DNA of 47,718 nucleotides from Bacillota bacterium (GTDB lineage Bacteria > Bacillota > Clostridia > Acetivibrionales > DTU013): assembly GCA_023433505.1 (NCBI GenBank), contig JAEZCO010000085.1, positions 1 through 47,718 of the forward strand, in the 5' to 3' direction. Position numbers and translations under genes: made by a program. Positions 16,674 to 24,954 of this stretch are shown piece after piece. Within the stretch, counting starts at the first letter, position 1, and every line of letters begins with the position of its first letter. The notes beneath the pieces are model-generated. The model did no database searches. It had not been told where the DNA came from and saw nothing but the letters and a program-made list of their open reading frames with translations.

Positions 16674-17951
16674 TTATCCCTTGATTCCGGCGTACCTGTC
16701 CATACGCATTTTCGCTGTCAATCCATGGGCCAGCATCCTTTCAACATTGCATTGTCTCTCGGTCACTTCGCCTACCAGCCTGCTGGCTTCGGGCGTCATC
16801 CTTTGATAGGTTACGGTTTTCAGGAATTTTCCCACCCAGACTCCTCCCGTGTATCTGGCGGCGCGGCCAGTCGGAAGTATATGGTTTGTTCCGATGGATT
16901 TATCGCCATATGCCACGGTGGTTTCCTCACCGATAAACAGCGAGCCGTAGTTGGAGAGTCTTTCAAAATAGTAATCCCGGTCACTTACGTGCAGCTCCAG
17001 GTGTTCGGGGGCGTAATCATCGCTTATGGCAATCGCCTCATCTTTATCATCGGCAATGTATATTATTCCATTGTTGGCCCATGAGATTTCAGCAACGCTT
17101 TTTGTCGGCAAAACCTCCAACTGCTTTTCCAATTCCCGGCTGCAGGCTCTTGCGAACTCTTCAGACAGGCATACAAGCGCAATACCGCTGTTGGGATCAT
17201 GCTCCGCCTGACCAAGCAGGTCGCAGGCCGTCAGGGCAGGGTCGGCCGAATCATCGGCAATGACCAGGATCTCCGTAGGCCCGGCGAGAAGATCGATGCC
17301 GCATCTTCCGAACAGCTGGCGTTTTGCTTCCGCGACATATTTATTTCCCGCGCCGCAGAGAATATCCACAGGCGGAATCACGCCCATGCCAAATGCCATC
17401 ATGGCAAAGGCGGGCACTCCCCCAACGATGAAAATCCTATCGGCTCCGGCTTTCTTCATGGCATTAATCGTAGCAGGGTAATAGCCGATTTCTTTCACCG
17501 GAGGTGTAAAAGCGTAAATATTGCGGACACCCGCCACCCTTGCTGGGATTATACTCATTTGAGCCGAGCCGAACATGGGATAACGCCCCCCGGGGATATA
17601 GCTTCCTACGGAATTGACGGGAATATGTTTATGGCCCAGTATCACCCCTTTTGGAGCTTCAACCTCCAGGGGAAGCAGCGTTTTTAACTGCGCTTTTGCA
17701 AAGGCTCTTACATTAGCCTGGCAAAAATCAGTATCTGCTACAATCTGCGGGTCAAGCCCTTCAATGGCCTTATTGACCTGCTCCTCACTCAGTTCAAAGC
17801 TCTCCGGATTCCATCCGTCATACCTCGCACTGTATTTACGCACAGCATCAAGGCCATTTTTCTCCAGATCGAGAAGCATCTCCGAAACGACGTTTGTAGT
17901 TTCCGGATCATTCTCAAACAATCTGTGACCACCTGTTTTGAAAATTTTCAT
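16674..17951 (-). CDS. Histidinol-dehydrogenase-like catabolic dehydrogenase
   Basis: HisD-superfamily protein of 425 residues. Zinc-ligand positions of HisD are all present: Gln and His in GQAEHDPNSG, Asp in YGDKSIGTNHILPT, and His in ERMLAHGLTAKMRM; the catalytic Glu-His pair is in DYAPEHLEL. The cofactor region NSVGSYIPGGRYPMFGSAQMS is intact. No other his gene is nearby, and the context is sugar catabolism, so it probably belongs to the non-biosynthetic branch that includes sulfopropanediol 3-dehydrogenase (HpsN). It would then oxidise a primary alcohol to a carboxylate in two steps. AAGGGG lies 6 nt before the ATG. True histidinol dehydrogenase is a less likely alternative. Confidence 0.88.
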   Translation of the reverse strand: MKIFKTGGHRLFENDPETTNVVSEMLLDLEKNGLDAVRKYSARYDGWNPESFELSEEQVNKAIEGLDPQIVADTDFCQANVRAFAKAQLKTLLPLEVEAPKGVILGHKHIPVNSVGSYIPGGRYPMFGSAQMSIIPARVAGVRNIYAFTPPVKEIGYYPATINAMKKAGADRIFIVGGVPAFAMMAFGMGVIPPVDILCGAGNKYVAEAKRQLFGRCGIDLLAGPTEILVIADDSADPALTACDLLGQAEHDPNSGIALVCLSEEFARACSRELEKQLEVLPTKSVAEISWANNGIIYIADDKDEAIAISDDYAPEHLELHVSDRDYYFERLSNYGSLFIGEETTVAYGDKSIGTNHILPTGRAARYTGGVWVGKFLKTVTYQRMTPEASRLVGEVTERQCNVERMLAHGLTAKMRMDRYAGIKG

Positions 17952-17975
17952 TTTTTACCCCTTCCTTCTATTTCT

Positions 17976-18216
17976 AATGGGGGCATGCCCCCATACCCCC
18001 TCGCTCCGGACGAAATGAATTCGCCCTACGCTGCACTTCGTGCGCCACGCCTAACCGTGGCGTTTGAACAACGTCAGTCGGGGATTGCACTCCACCACTT
18101 ATACTACAGCGAAAACTTCATTTAATATCTCTTTGGTTGTTTTCGCTGTAGTACTACTGACAGCTTTTTCAATCCGTAACCCCTACCTATGAGGAGGGGG
18201 ACTTTGACGTTGTTCA
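17976..18216 (+). repeat. Long copy B of the dispersed modular hairpin repeat
   Basis: It carries the perfect palindrome ATGGGGGCATGCCCCCAT (17977-17994), the CGCCACG...CGTGGCG hairpin and the 15-bp stem at 18102-18153, and ends with a CCCCT...GGGG stem. It fills the gap between the XRE-cupin gene and the dehydrogenase gene. The last stem differs in sequence from copy A but keeps its ability to pair. Confidence 0.85.
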
Positions 18217-18217
18217 A

Positions 18218-18784
18218 TTAAAATCTCCGATAATTGAAATGGACTGCCATCAACAAGGCAGTTTCATCCTTCGTGTTCTGAAAATTGTGTTTGATTCTCG
18301 CATCCAGGTAAAAGCAATCCCCTTTGCCCAACCGGTAGGTCTTCCCTTCATAATTCAGCTCCACATTGCCCTCAAGCACATAGACAAACTCTTCAGAATC
18401 GTGGGCCGTCAATTCGGACGTACCCTTTTTAACCATAAATAAAAAAGGCGACATGTACTTGTTTCTATATGTATTAACAAGAGGCTTGAAGGAATATACC
18501 TCGGAGGATTTCTCCCAGCCGTCCCGGATTGCATCGGTGTATTTCAGGACCTCAATGTTTTTGGAACCAAGCATTTCCTGACGCGCATCCATTAACTCCG
18601 TTATATCCGCTTTCAGCGCGGCGGCTATGGATTGAACAGTGGCAAAAGGAGGAGTTTTTGCCGAACGTTCAATTTTAGATAAGTATCCTTTTGTGAAACC
18701 TGTAATTTCCGAAAGCTTCTCAAGGGTATAGCCGTTTTTCAGGCGCAAATCCTTTATTTTAGCATTTATATTCATTCGATTCAT
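18218..18784 (-). CDS. XRE-family regulator with C-terminal cupin domain
   Basis: Transcription factor of 188 residues. Residues 8-65 form a Cro/CI helix-turn-helix (KIKDLRLKNGYTLEKLSEIT, then FTKGYLSKIERSAKTPPFAT). Residues 110-185 form a small-molecule-binding cupin (HDSEEFVYVLEGNVELNYEG, then GDCFYLDARIKHNFQN). This PuuR/YdcN-like architecture senses small metabolites. The ATG at 18784 has AAGAAAG close upstream; a second ATG three codons later is possible. A SigA-like promoter lies in front. Long repeat B separates it from the dehydrogenase gene downstream, which may be its target. Confidence 0.92.
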   Translation of the reverse strand: MNRMNINAKIKDLRLKNGYTLEKLSEITGFTKGYLSKIERSAKTPPFATVQSIAAALKADITELMDARQEMLGSKNIEVLKYTDAIRDGWEKSSEVYSFKPLVNTYRNKYMSPFLFMVKKGTSELTAHDSEEFVYVLEGNVELNYEGKTYRLGKGDCFYLDARIKHNFQNTKDETALLMAVHFNYRRF

Positions 18785-18816
18785 TCTGCTTTCTTGTTTC
18801 TTAATAGGATACTTTT

Positions 18817-18845
18817 ATGGTAACAGAGTATATTCGAATTGTCAA
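18817..18845 (-). promoter_or_regulatory. Promoter of the XRE-cupin gene
   Basis: Minus strand TTGACA (18840-18845), 17-nt spacer, TACCAT (18817-18822). The -10 box matches 4 of 6 positions. It lies 33 nt before the start codon. Confidence 0.55.
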
Positions 18846-18930
18846 GCAGTACGCAAACAAAACGAAATAAAATCGAAAGATTATATGAAATCGAAGTCAT
18901 CTGGCTTGAAATATATCCCGCCTGTTCCTC

Positions 18931-21045
18931 TCAAGGTCTTTGAAAAATCCTGCCGTAATAGTCGTTCTCAAGTATTTTCACAGAATATTTGTATCTGTCG
19001 GCCACAGTTTTATTGATGCTCTCTATATATTCCGGATCCTTTTCGCCGCCGTCACTGAACTCGACCTTGTTGGCAGCGGAATTGTACCTTGCCCTGTCCG
19101 TTATCCAGCTCCAGTTGGAGAATATGACAAGCGGCGGTGTGTCAGACAGGATATCTCTTCCCATAAGCAGTCTGGAATCATACTCAAGTCCGAAAAGATT
19201 TGACAGGGTGGGATTTATATCAAGGCTGCTGCAGGGCTTATCGATCACCACCGGCTCCATCCCTTTTTTCCAGAGAATCAACGTACTTTTATATAGCTCG
19301 AAATTATCTTCCACCTTATGGCCCGCAAGCTCGTCGATGCATTCCCTTGGAAGGCCGTAGGGGTAATGGTCGGGACTTAGGGCGATAACAGTATTTTCTG
19401 CTATTCCGGCGGCTTCTAGCTTTTCAATTAAAGCTTTCATGGCAAACTCAAGCTCCAGGTTACAGGCAATATATGCTTTGGCAGGGTCCGAATACTGCAG
19501 ATCCTTTACATATTCCTTATTCTTTTTGGCTATATAGTTTCCTCCGAAGTTATACTGCAAATGCCCGCTGACCGTCATGTAATAGGTGTGGAACGGCTGC
19601 TTCCCTATATATTCCGGCACTGTAGCCTCCATCATCTCAACATCCGATTCCGGCCAGGTTTTTTTTATTTCCAGGCCATTGCCTACTCCCTTGTACTCAT
19701 AGCCCATGTTGGGATGTGAAAGGTTTCTCTTGTAATAGGTATACGTATGGTCGTGCCAGGCTTTTGTGGTATATCCCAGATTTTTAAACTGATTTCCCAT
19801 GACAAAGGGCAGATAATTTTGTCCGGACCGGGCAAAGCTCCAGACGCCCGCCTTCGGTATCAATCCCGTACAAGCCACATATTCGCCGTCGGAAGTGCTG
19901 ACGCCCCAGATGGGATTATAAAAATTCTTGAACTCAAAGCCCTCTTTCACCATTTTGTATAAAGTCGGAGTCCTCTCCCGGTCAACCGCATAGGACGAAA
20001 AACTCTCTGCCGTGATCAATATGAGATTGCACCCCTTGAATAGACCCGTATAGGAATTTTTCCTTGTAGGCACCACCGAAGAGAAATATTTATGCATGCT
20101 GAGCATCGTGGGGTCCTTCTCCTTTGAAATCAATGAATCGAAATCAATATGCATTGTATTAAATGAATATTCCGGATCTTTTTCAGGTTCCGAAGGTTGG
20201 GTTTCGGCTGGCATGCCGGTATTTCCCGTTTCTTCGGCACCGGGACCGGTATCCACCGTTGGACTTCCCGTTCCTGAAGGTAAAGGCTCTTTTCGTGTTT
20301 CTTCCGTACCAGCAGAGCCATCTGCCGAACCCCCTTCATTCAATGCTTCAATGGCGTCAACCCCCTCATCCCCGAGAACAAGCCGCTGGAGGTCAAGCCG
20401 CATCGTAGTCAAAAGCCCGAGCCTGCCGACGGAAAGCTGGGGAGTATAGGTTTTATAATAAAGCGTATACTGGGAAACATTGCTGTCTCCCGTCAAATCA
20501 ACACACAGGATGGAAATTCCATGGCTGAAGATGCAAAAGAGCAAAATGAAATAGATGGCCGGAGCCTTTAGCCTTGTATATTTAAATTTGAAGAAATTTG
20601 TGCTCAGGAGAATCACAGGAACAAATATGAGCAGTATCCCTGCAAGGGATTTTACTATGGATGAAAGGATAACATCCATGAACTGGGTTACGTCTCCGGC
20701 GCCCGTTAGCGAATAAAGGGAAAAAGGCGTTTGAAAAACAGCATAATAGACAAGCTGGACATTATAGCAAATACATAGGATTGCGGTCAGAATAACAGCG
20801 ACAATTTTATTTATATGCTCATTCAGCAAGCTTGAAACAAGGTACAGCAGCCCGCCTGCCGCAAAGGAAAAAAGGACGGAAAATAGAAAATCGGAATTAA
20901 TGCTTTTGACACTCAACAGCCGATATACAAGTTCAAGCCAGACAATTGAAGCGATATAAAAAATCAGCAGTTGGTGTTTAAGCGGATTAAGCCGGATTCT
21001 TCCCAGATTTACCTCTACTCGCCGCCAAATCATCTTTACATCCAT
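18931..21045 (-). CDS. LtaS-like phosphoglycerol transferase (sulfatase fold), membrane protein
   Basis: Polytopic membrane enzyme of about 704 residues. About five transmembrane segments in residues 20-210 precede a long extracytoplasmic part. A Ser/Glu/Pro/Thr-rich linker runs from about residue 230 to 290. The catalytic sulfatase-type domain begins at GCNLILITAESFSSYAV (metal Glu), with the expected nucleophile Thr in WGVSTSDGEYVA, a metal His in TVSGHLQYN, and Asp-His in IALSPDHYPYG. Related proteins polymerise or transfer glycerol phosphate for lipoteichoic acid or membrane glycans. GGAGAG lies 9 nt before the ATG at 21045. The acidic linker is longer than in standard LtaS, so an LTA-synthase paralogue is likelier than the housekeeping enzyme. 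Confidence 0.88.
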   Translation of the reverse strand: MDVKMIWRRVEVNLGRIRLNPLKHQLLIFYIASIVWLELVYRLLSVKSINSDFLFSVLFSFAAGGLLYLVSSLLNEHINKIVAVILTAILCICYNVQLVYYAVFQTPFSLYSLTGAGDVTQFMDVILSSIVKSLAGILLIFVPVILLSTNFFKFKYTRLKAPAIYFILLFCIFSHGISILCVDLTGDSNVSQYTLYYKTYTPQLSVGRLGLLTTMRLDLQRLVLGDEGVDAIEALNEGGSADGSAGTEETRKEPLPSGTGSPTVDTGPGAEETGNTGMPAETQPSEPEKDPEYSFNTMHIDFDSLISKEKDPTMLSMHKYFSSVVPTRKNSYTGLFKGCNLILITAESFSSYAVDRERTPTLYKMVKEGFEFKNFYNPIWGVSTSDGEYVACTGLIPKAGVWSFARSGQNYLPFVMGNQFKNLGYTTKAWHDHTYTYYKRNLSHPNMGYEYKGVGNGLEIKKTWPESDVEMMEATVPEYIGKQPFHTYYMTVSGHLQYNFGGNYIAKKNKEYVKDLQYSDPAKAYIACNLELEFAMKALIEKLEAAGIAENTVIALSPDHYPYGLPRECIDELAGHKVEDNFELYKSTLILWKKGMEPVVIDKPCSSLDINPTLSNLFGLEYDSRLLMGRDILSDTPPLVIFSNWSWITDRARYNSAANKVEFSDGGEKDPEYIESINKTVADRYKYSVKILENDYYGRIFQRP

Positions 21046-21222
21046 TATGCTTATCTCTCCTGCAACCAGCATTTTCCCTAGTGTATAACGATTCCATATT
21101 ATATTTTTCCAAAGAAATTTGCAATATTTTTTTACGTCTTCCCCTGTTCGTCTTTCAAGTCCAGGCCTGCCTTGCCCTAATTAATTCTCCTTCTCCATTT
21201 ATGCCCGCCATTTTTAAACATC

Positions 21223-21251
21223 TTGAAATAGCGCGCAAAATGGTTTAAAAT
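21223..21251 (+). promoter_or_regulatory. trpS promoter
   Basis: TTGAAA (21223-21228), exactly 17 nt, TAAAAT (21246-21251), immediately ahead of the T-box leader. Transcription should start near 21258. Confidence 0.7.
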
Positions 21252-21257
21252 AATCCT

Positions 21258-21595
21258 AATAGTTAAAAGCAATGAGCGGGAAGAGTAACCCGGACCCACA
21301 TTTCAGAGAGCCGCCGACGGTGTGAATGCGGTATGCAGGGCGTTGAGCGCATGATCAGCATTTTGCTTGTCAACGTCCAAAGAGTTCGGGATGAATGGAC
21401 CCGCAAGCGCAGACTGAACAGGCGGCGACCTAAGTAGGATCTGCCGGGAATCCTCCCGTTATCAATGGAGCACGGATGATGGTCCGTGAAACGAGCCGGG
21501 CGGCAACATGAATGTTGCTTTGCCAATTTGGGTGGTACCGCGGAAGATAGTCTTCTGTCCCTTAGTTTTCTTTGGGATGGAAGGCTTTTTGTTTT
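21258..21595 (+). promoter_or_regulatory. T-box riboswitch (tRNA-Trp) controlling trpS
   Basis: Stem I closes with GCGGG (21276-21280) against CCCGC (21400-21404) and continues with CCCGGAC against GTTCGGG. The specifier loop between them reads ATGAATGGA, so the specifier codon is TGG (21396-21398), for tryptophan. The distal AGAGAG motif lies at about 21304. The T-box sequence GGGTGGTACCGCGG is at 21530-21543. A terminator stem follows at 21552-21583 (CTTCTGTCCC against GGGATGGAAG), with a T-rich run. Uncharged tRNA-Trp should stabilise the antiterminator and allow transcription into trpS. Confidence 0.95.
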
Positions 21596-21710
21596 ATACA
21601 GGGGGTATGTCCCCTTTGGATTGGAGGTGGTGGTTATGGAGGATGGTTGGTGGCGGAACGGCAAAAGGTCTTTGGATGAAATTCAAAAAAATTTTAACGG
21701 AGGAATTGTT

Positions 21711-22703
21711 ATGATCAGCAAGAAAAGAATCCTGACCGGAGACAGGCCCACATCCCGTCTTCATATCGGTCACTACGCAGGCAGCCTTGAAAACAGGGTA
21801 AAACTTCAGGATGAATATGAGCAATTTTTAATCATTGCCGATGTTCAGGCATTGACAACTCATTTTGAACATCCCGAAATACTCAGGCAAAATGTATATG
21901 ACCTTTGTATCGATTATCTATCGGTAGGCATCGACCCCGAAAAATCCCATATCTTCGTCCAGTCAATGGTCCCGCAGATTGCAGAATTGACAGTATTTTA
22001 TTCCATGTTTGTGATGGTCAATGCGCTGAAGCATAATCCAACCATCAAAACCGAAGCCGCCCAATATGGGTTCAAGGATTTAAGCTATGGCTTTCTGGGG
22101 TATCCGGTCAGTCAGGCCGCGGATATAACCTTCTGCAAAGCCGACCTGGTCCCTGTCGGCGAAGACCAGCTCCCGGTAGTGGAAGTGACGAGGAAAATAG
22201 TCCGCCGCTTTAACAGCCTTTACAAACCTGTTTTAACGGCACCGGAAACATTGCTGGGAGCTTGTCCAAGGCTCGTCGGCCTGGACGGCAATGCAAAAAT
22301 GAGCAAAAGCATGGGTAATGCCATCTTCCTCTCAGATGATAGAGAAACCATCCTTTCCAAGGTAAAAACGGCCGTTACCGATCCGGCAAGGATAACCCTG
22401 AAGGATAAAGGAAATCCGGAGGTTTGTGCAGTGAGTCAATACCACCAGGTTTTTAATTCCATTGAGCATGAAAATGTTTGCTCCATGTGCCGCAATGCCG
22501 CCATTGGCTGTACTGCCTGCAAAACAACTCTTGCCGGAGCTTTAGATACCCTTCTTTCTCCCATAAGGGAAAAGAGAAAGGCCCTTGAAGAAAAGCCCGG
22601 ATATATCCGGGAAATACTTCAAGCCGGAAGTGAAAAAGCCAGAGCCGAGGGAGCAAAAACTGTGGAGGAAGTCAAAGAAGCAATGAGCATTAAATATTTT
22701 TGA
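21711..22703 (+). CDS. trpS: Tryptophanyl-tRNA synthetase
   Basis: Class I aminoacyl-tRNA synthetase that charges tRNA-Trp in the cytoplasm. Its 330 residues match the bacterial norm. The ATP-binding HIGH motif is in SRLHIGHYAG near the N-terminus and the KMSKS motif in GNAKMSKSMGN near residue 200. The segment YPVSQAADITFCKADLVPVG, which carries the dimer and Trp-binding region, is intact, and MCRNAAIGCTACK gives a cluster of cysteines near residue 265 as in some clostridial TrpRS. GGAGG lies 7 nt before the ATG at 21711; the frame is open upstream but that part is the T-box leader. A monocistronic unit is likely. Confidence 0.97.
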   Translation: MISKKRILTGDRPTSRLHIGHYAGSLENRVKLQDEYEQFLIIADVQALTTHFEHPEILRQNVYDLCIDYLSVGIDPEKSHIFVQSMVPQIAELTVFYSMFVMVNALKHNPTIKTEAAQYGFKDLSYGFLGYPVSQAADITFCKADLVPVGEDQLPVVEVTRKIVRRFNSLYKPVLTAPETLLGACPRLVGLDGNAKMSKSMGNAIFLSDDRETILSKVKTAVTDPARITLKDKGNPEVCAVSQYHQVFNSIEHENVCSMCRNAAIGCTACKTTLAGALDTLLSPIREKRKALEEKPGYIREILQAGSEKARAEGAKTVEEVKEAMSIKYF

Positions 22704-22711
22704 TTTGAAGC

Positions 22712-22735
22712 AGGGGCAGGGAAACCTCTGCCCCT
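22712..22735 (+). terminator. Possible terminator behind trpS
   Basis: AGGGGCAG pairs with CTGCCCCT around GGAAACCT, 8 nt after the stop codon. No T run follows, so termination efficiency is uncertain. Confidence 0.5.
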
Positions 22736-22806
22736 CACTAACTAATTTAGCTTTATCCCGCCGCATTGAACAATTGAAAAGCCTTCTCCTTTAAAGGGTT
22801 TAAGTT

Positions 22807-22866
22807 CACAAACGCGTATAGCGCTTGCACCTATGGTTCATTTCATAGTTACAAGCGCTGTTTGTG
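22807..22866. repeat. 60-bp imperfect inverted repeat in the trpS-AraC gap
   Basis: Four blocks pair in register: CACAAAC with GTTTGTG, AGCGCTTG with CAAGCGCT, and CTATG with CATAG, separated by small bulges. The gap 22704-23109 otherwise holds an open stretch (22864-23076) with no ribosome site or family resemblance, which is left unannotated, and a TATAAT box at about 23076 that probably belongs to the gene at 23110. Confidence 0.6.
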
Positions 22867-23109
22867 ATGATGATGAAGCTGAATAAGCATTATTTTAAAC
22901 TTCATTACAAAAACTCCCAAATGGTATTTAAAACATCTTACCATCAAGTATTGGGAGAAGCAATACTTTTATTGAAAATAATAGCTTTCCAAGGAGCATC
23001 TTTTAAAAACCACATGCATTATAAAACTGTTTTCAATTCAGCAAAAATAGTCGAGAGTCTAAAAGTATTTCAATGATATAATAAAGCTATAATTTCCCGG
23101 AGGAGAACC

Positions 23110-24231
23110 GTGCATTATTCAGAGCCTGTACAGAAAGCTATAAACTACATCAGTGAAAACCTTACAGCAGAATTATCTTTGGAAGTTCTGGCTTTATATA
23201 CGCATTTTTCTTCCCATCATTTTCACAGGCTGTTTCTTCTATGTACAGGAGAGGCACCTATGGAATATGTACGGCGGATGCGGCTTAGAGCGGCATCACG
23301 GGATTTGTTATCAACAAGCTTAAACGTCATGGGCATATCCCTGAAATACGGATTTGAATCTCAGGACGGATTTTGCAGAGCATTCAAAAGGTATTATGGT
23401 ATAACTCCCGGTGAATACAAAAAGCTGAACTTTAAAAAACAATCGGATTGCCGGAAACAAATTCAGGAGGAAAAAGCCATCATGTATGACATGAGCATTT
23501 ATGAAAATCTGGCTTGCAGCCATGAGGAGAAGAAAGAAGCCCTCGTCACACTGGATAAAATACTGGACCTGTCCCAAAAAGCAAAGTGTTCCGGTCTTTT
23601 GTCACTTGAGGCGGAAATGGATACGGTTCAGCCGGAATTCTTCAGGAAATCGGTTCAAATGCTCATCGATGGGATTGAACCTGAGTGCCTGAGGGAAATT
23701 CTTATGAACTATATTTTATGCGGAGGGCTCAGAGGAAAGGACCTGCTGATACGGATTCTAATCCTCGAAGGAACACTCGCTATCCAGCAAGGCGTCAACA
23801 CCTTGATTTTGCGAGAAAAGCTCTCTTCGTTCTTTGGCGAAGATTTTATGGAGGAGATAAAAAGACACTTCAACCTGGATAGTGGATCACAGGCTGAAAA
23901 ACTTGAATCTTTTATGATAAAAATTCTGGATAAGCTTCCCATCGCAAAAGAGACTTCCCTTCTGGAGGAACCCCTGGGACGGCTGGATAACAGGTCTCTG
24001 CAAAGGTTGCTGAGGGACATTGACTCCGTCACACTGGCCCTTGCCGTAAGTGGAGCAAGCGGTAAAATACAAGCCAAAGTCATGAACAATGTTTCCAAAA
24101 AGCTTGCTTTGGTCATCCTTGACGAACTGGAAGCCTCCGGCAAGCCTGTTACTGCTGAAATAAAAGAGTGTCAGAAGCAAATCCTTGAAGCCATGCACAG
24201 TCTCAGAAATCAGGGAGATATTATGCTGTAA
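23110..24231 (+). CDS. AraC-family DNA-binding domain fused to MotA-like and FliG C-terminal domains
   Basis: Soluble protein of 373 residues. Residues 1-105 are an AraC double helix-turn-helix (LSLEVLALYTHFSSHHFHRL, then GFESQDGFCRAFKRYYGITP). Residues 145-245 resemble the cytoplasmic parts of MotA: KCSGLLSLEAEMD, then EFFRKSVQMLIDGIEPECLR, then LILEGTLAIQQGVN with REKLSSF. The membrane helices that normally separate these parts are missing. Residues 290-373 match the FliG C-terminal rotor domain (LDNRSLQRLLRDID, LALAVSGASGKIQAKVMNNV, and a final ILEAMHSLRNQGDIML). GGAGGAGA precedes the GTG start. No flagellar gene is nearby. Domain assignments are by remembered family sequences; function is unknown, but a regulator built on a stator-rotor contact is suggested. 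Confidence 0.88.
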   Translation: MHYSEPVQKAINYISENLTAELSLEVLALYTHFSSHHFHRLFLLCTGEAPMEYVRRMRLRAASRDLLSTSLNVMGISLKYGFESQDGFCRAFKRYYGITPGEYKKLNFKKQSDCRKQIQEEKAIMYDMSIYENLACSHEEKKEALVTLDKILDLSQKAKCSGLLSLEAEMDTVQPEFFRKSVQMLIDGIEPECLREILMNYILCGGLRGKDLLIRILILEGTLAIQQGVNTLILREKLSSFFGEDFMEEIKRHFNLDSGSQAEKLESFMIKILDKLPIAKETSLLEEPLGRLDNRSLQRLLRDIDSVTLALAVSGASGKIQAKVMNNVSKKLALVILDELEASGKPVTAEIKECQKQILEAMHSLRNQGDIML

Positions 24232-24236
24232 ACACC

Positions 24237-24911
24237 TTATAGCCCTAATATCTTCGCCAACTGGGAACGGCTTAGGCTTTTACCGGCAGCAACGCCATGA
24301 TCAAGTATTTTCTCCCCGGCCTCCTCAGCGCTCAAGTCCGGATCAAGCTTCATCCATTCCTTCGGAGCCCAGCTTTCTACTTTATCGTAGACATTTGCCG
24401 GCCATCCGTAAGGCTGCCCGTATTTATCCGTCTTCCTCCTGTTTCCCGCAACGGTGATATAATAGCAGCGCTGCAATTCCATAATGGCAGTATCAACTTT
24501 GCTGCCACCTTTCTTTTTGGTAGCGCCCATCTCCCGCCTTATATCACCGGTATCCAGGGAGTCCCTCCCTTCGAAAAGCTGCCACAACTGCCAGACCGTT
24601 TGGCTTATCTCACCGGCTGCCCACCTCTCTTCCATATGCTCCTCCGGATGGAAGGCCATATAAAATAAGGAATACATGGCTGCCGACACAAAACCTTTGT
24701 GTCCTCCAAGTATACAGCCAAAGGCTAAACGCTTCTCTTCCGCCGCCCGATCTTTCCAGCGCCAGGGGTCCGTATCGGGATCTCCCGTATGCCAGATTTC
24801 CTTTGGAGTTTCCTCTGAAAGGGACGGAAACCCGGGCAAAATATTGGATAACGCCATAAACCCAAGGGAATCGACACGATCCAAAAAATCCTCATATTTT
24901 TTCAATAACAT
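24237..24911 (-). CDS. AlkZ-related winged-helix protein
   Basis: Cytoplasmic protein of about 224 residues, with no signal or membrane segment. The pattern FLDRVDSLGFMALSNILPGFPSL, then TGDPDTDPWRWKDRAAEEKRL and ELQRCYYITVAGNRRKTDKYG is that of a family annotated as AlkZ-related, distant from the HTH_42 DNA glycosylases that unhook crosslinks. The glycosylase QxQ-type catalytic motif is not evident, so activity is uncertain. An ATG at 24911 with GCAGG at 6 nt is chosen over a TTG two codons earlier. It converges with the AraC-FliG fusion gene, 5 bp apart, and lies 43 bp beyond the sbcC stop, so it could be cotranscribed with sbcDC. Confidence 0.75.
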   Translation of the reverse strand: MLLKKYEDFLDRVDSLGFMALSNILPGFPSLSEETPKEIWHTGDPDTDPWRWKDRAAEEKRLAFGCILGGHKGFVSAAMYSLFYMAFHPEEHMEERWAAGEISQTVWQLWQLFEGRDSLDTGDIRREMGATKKKGGSKVDTAIMELQRCYYITVAGNRRKTDKYGQPYGWPANVYDKVESWAPKEWMKLDPDLSAEEAGEKILDHGVAAGKSLSRSQLAKILGL

Positions 24912-24954
24912 TATCAACCTGCCCCCATATCATAGTTCCGTATAGGTTATACAA

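Noticed and set aside
16674..17951. Biosynthetic histidinol dehydrogenase (hisD)
   Set aside because: No other histidine genes are near and the context is sugar catabolism; kept as a HisD-like catabolic enzyme.
22864..23076. 70-codon frame starting with four Met codons
   Set aside because: No ribosome site, low-complexity start overlapping the inverted repeat, and no recognisable family.
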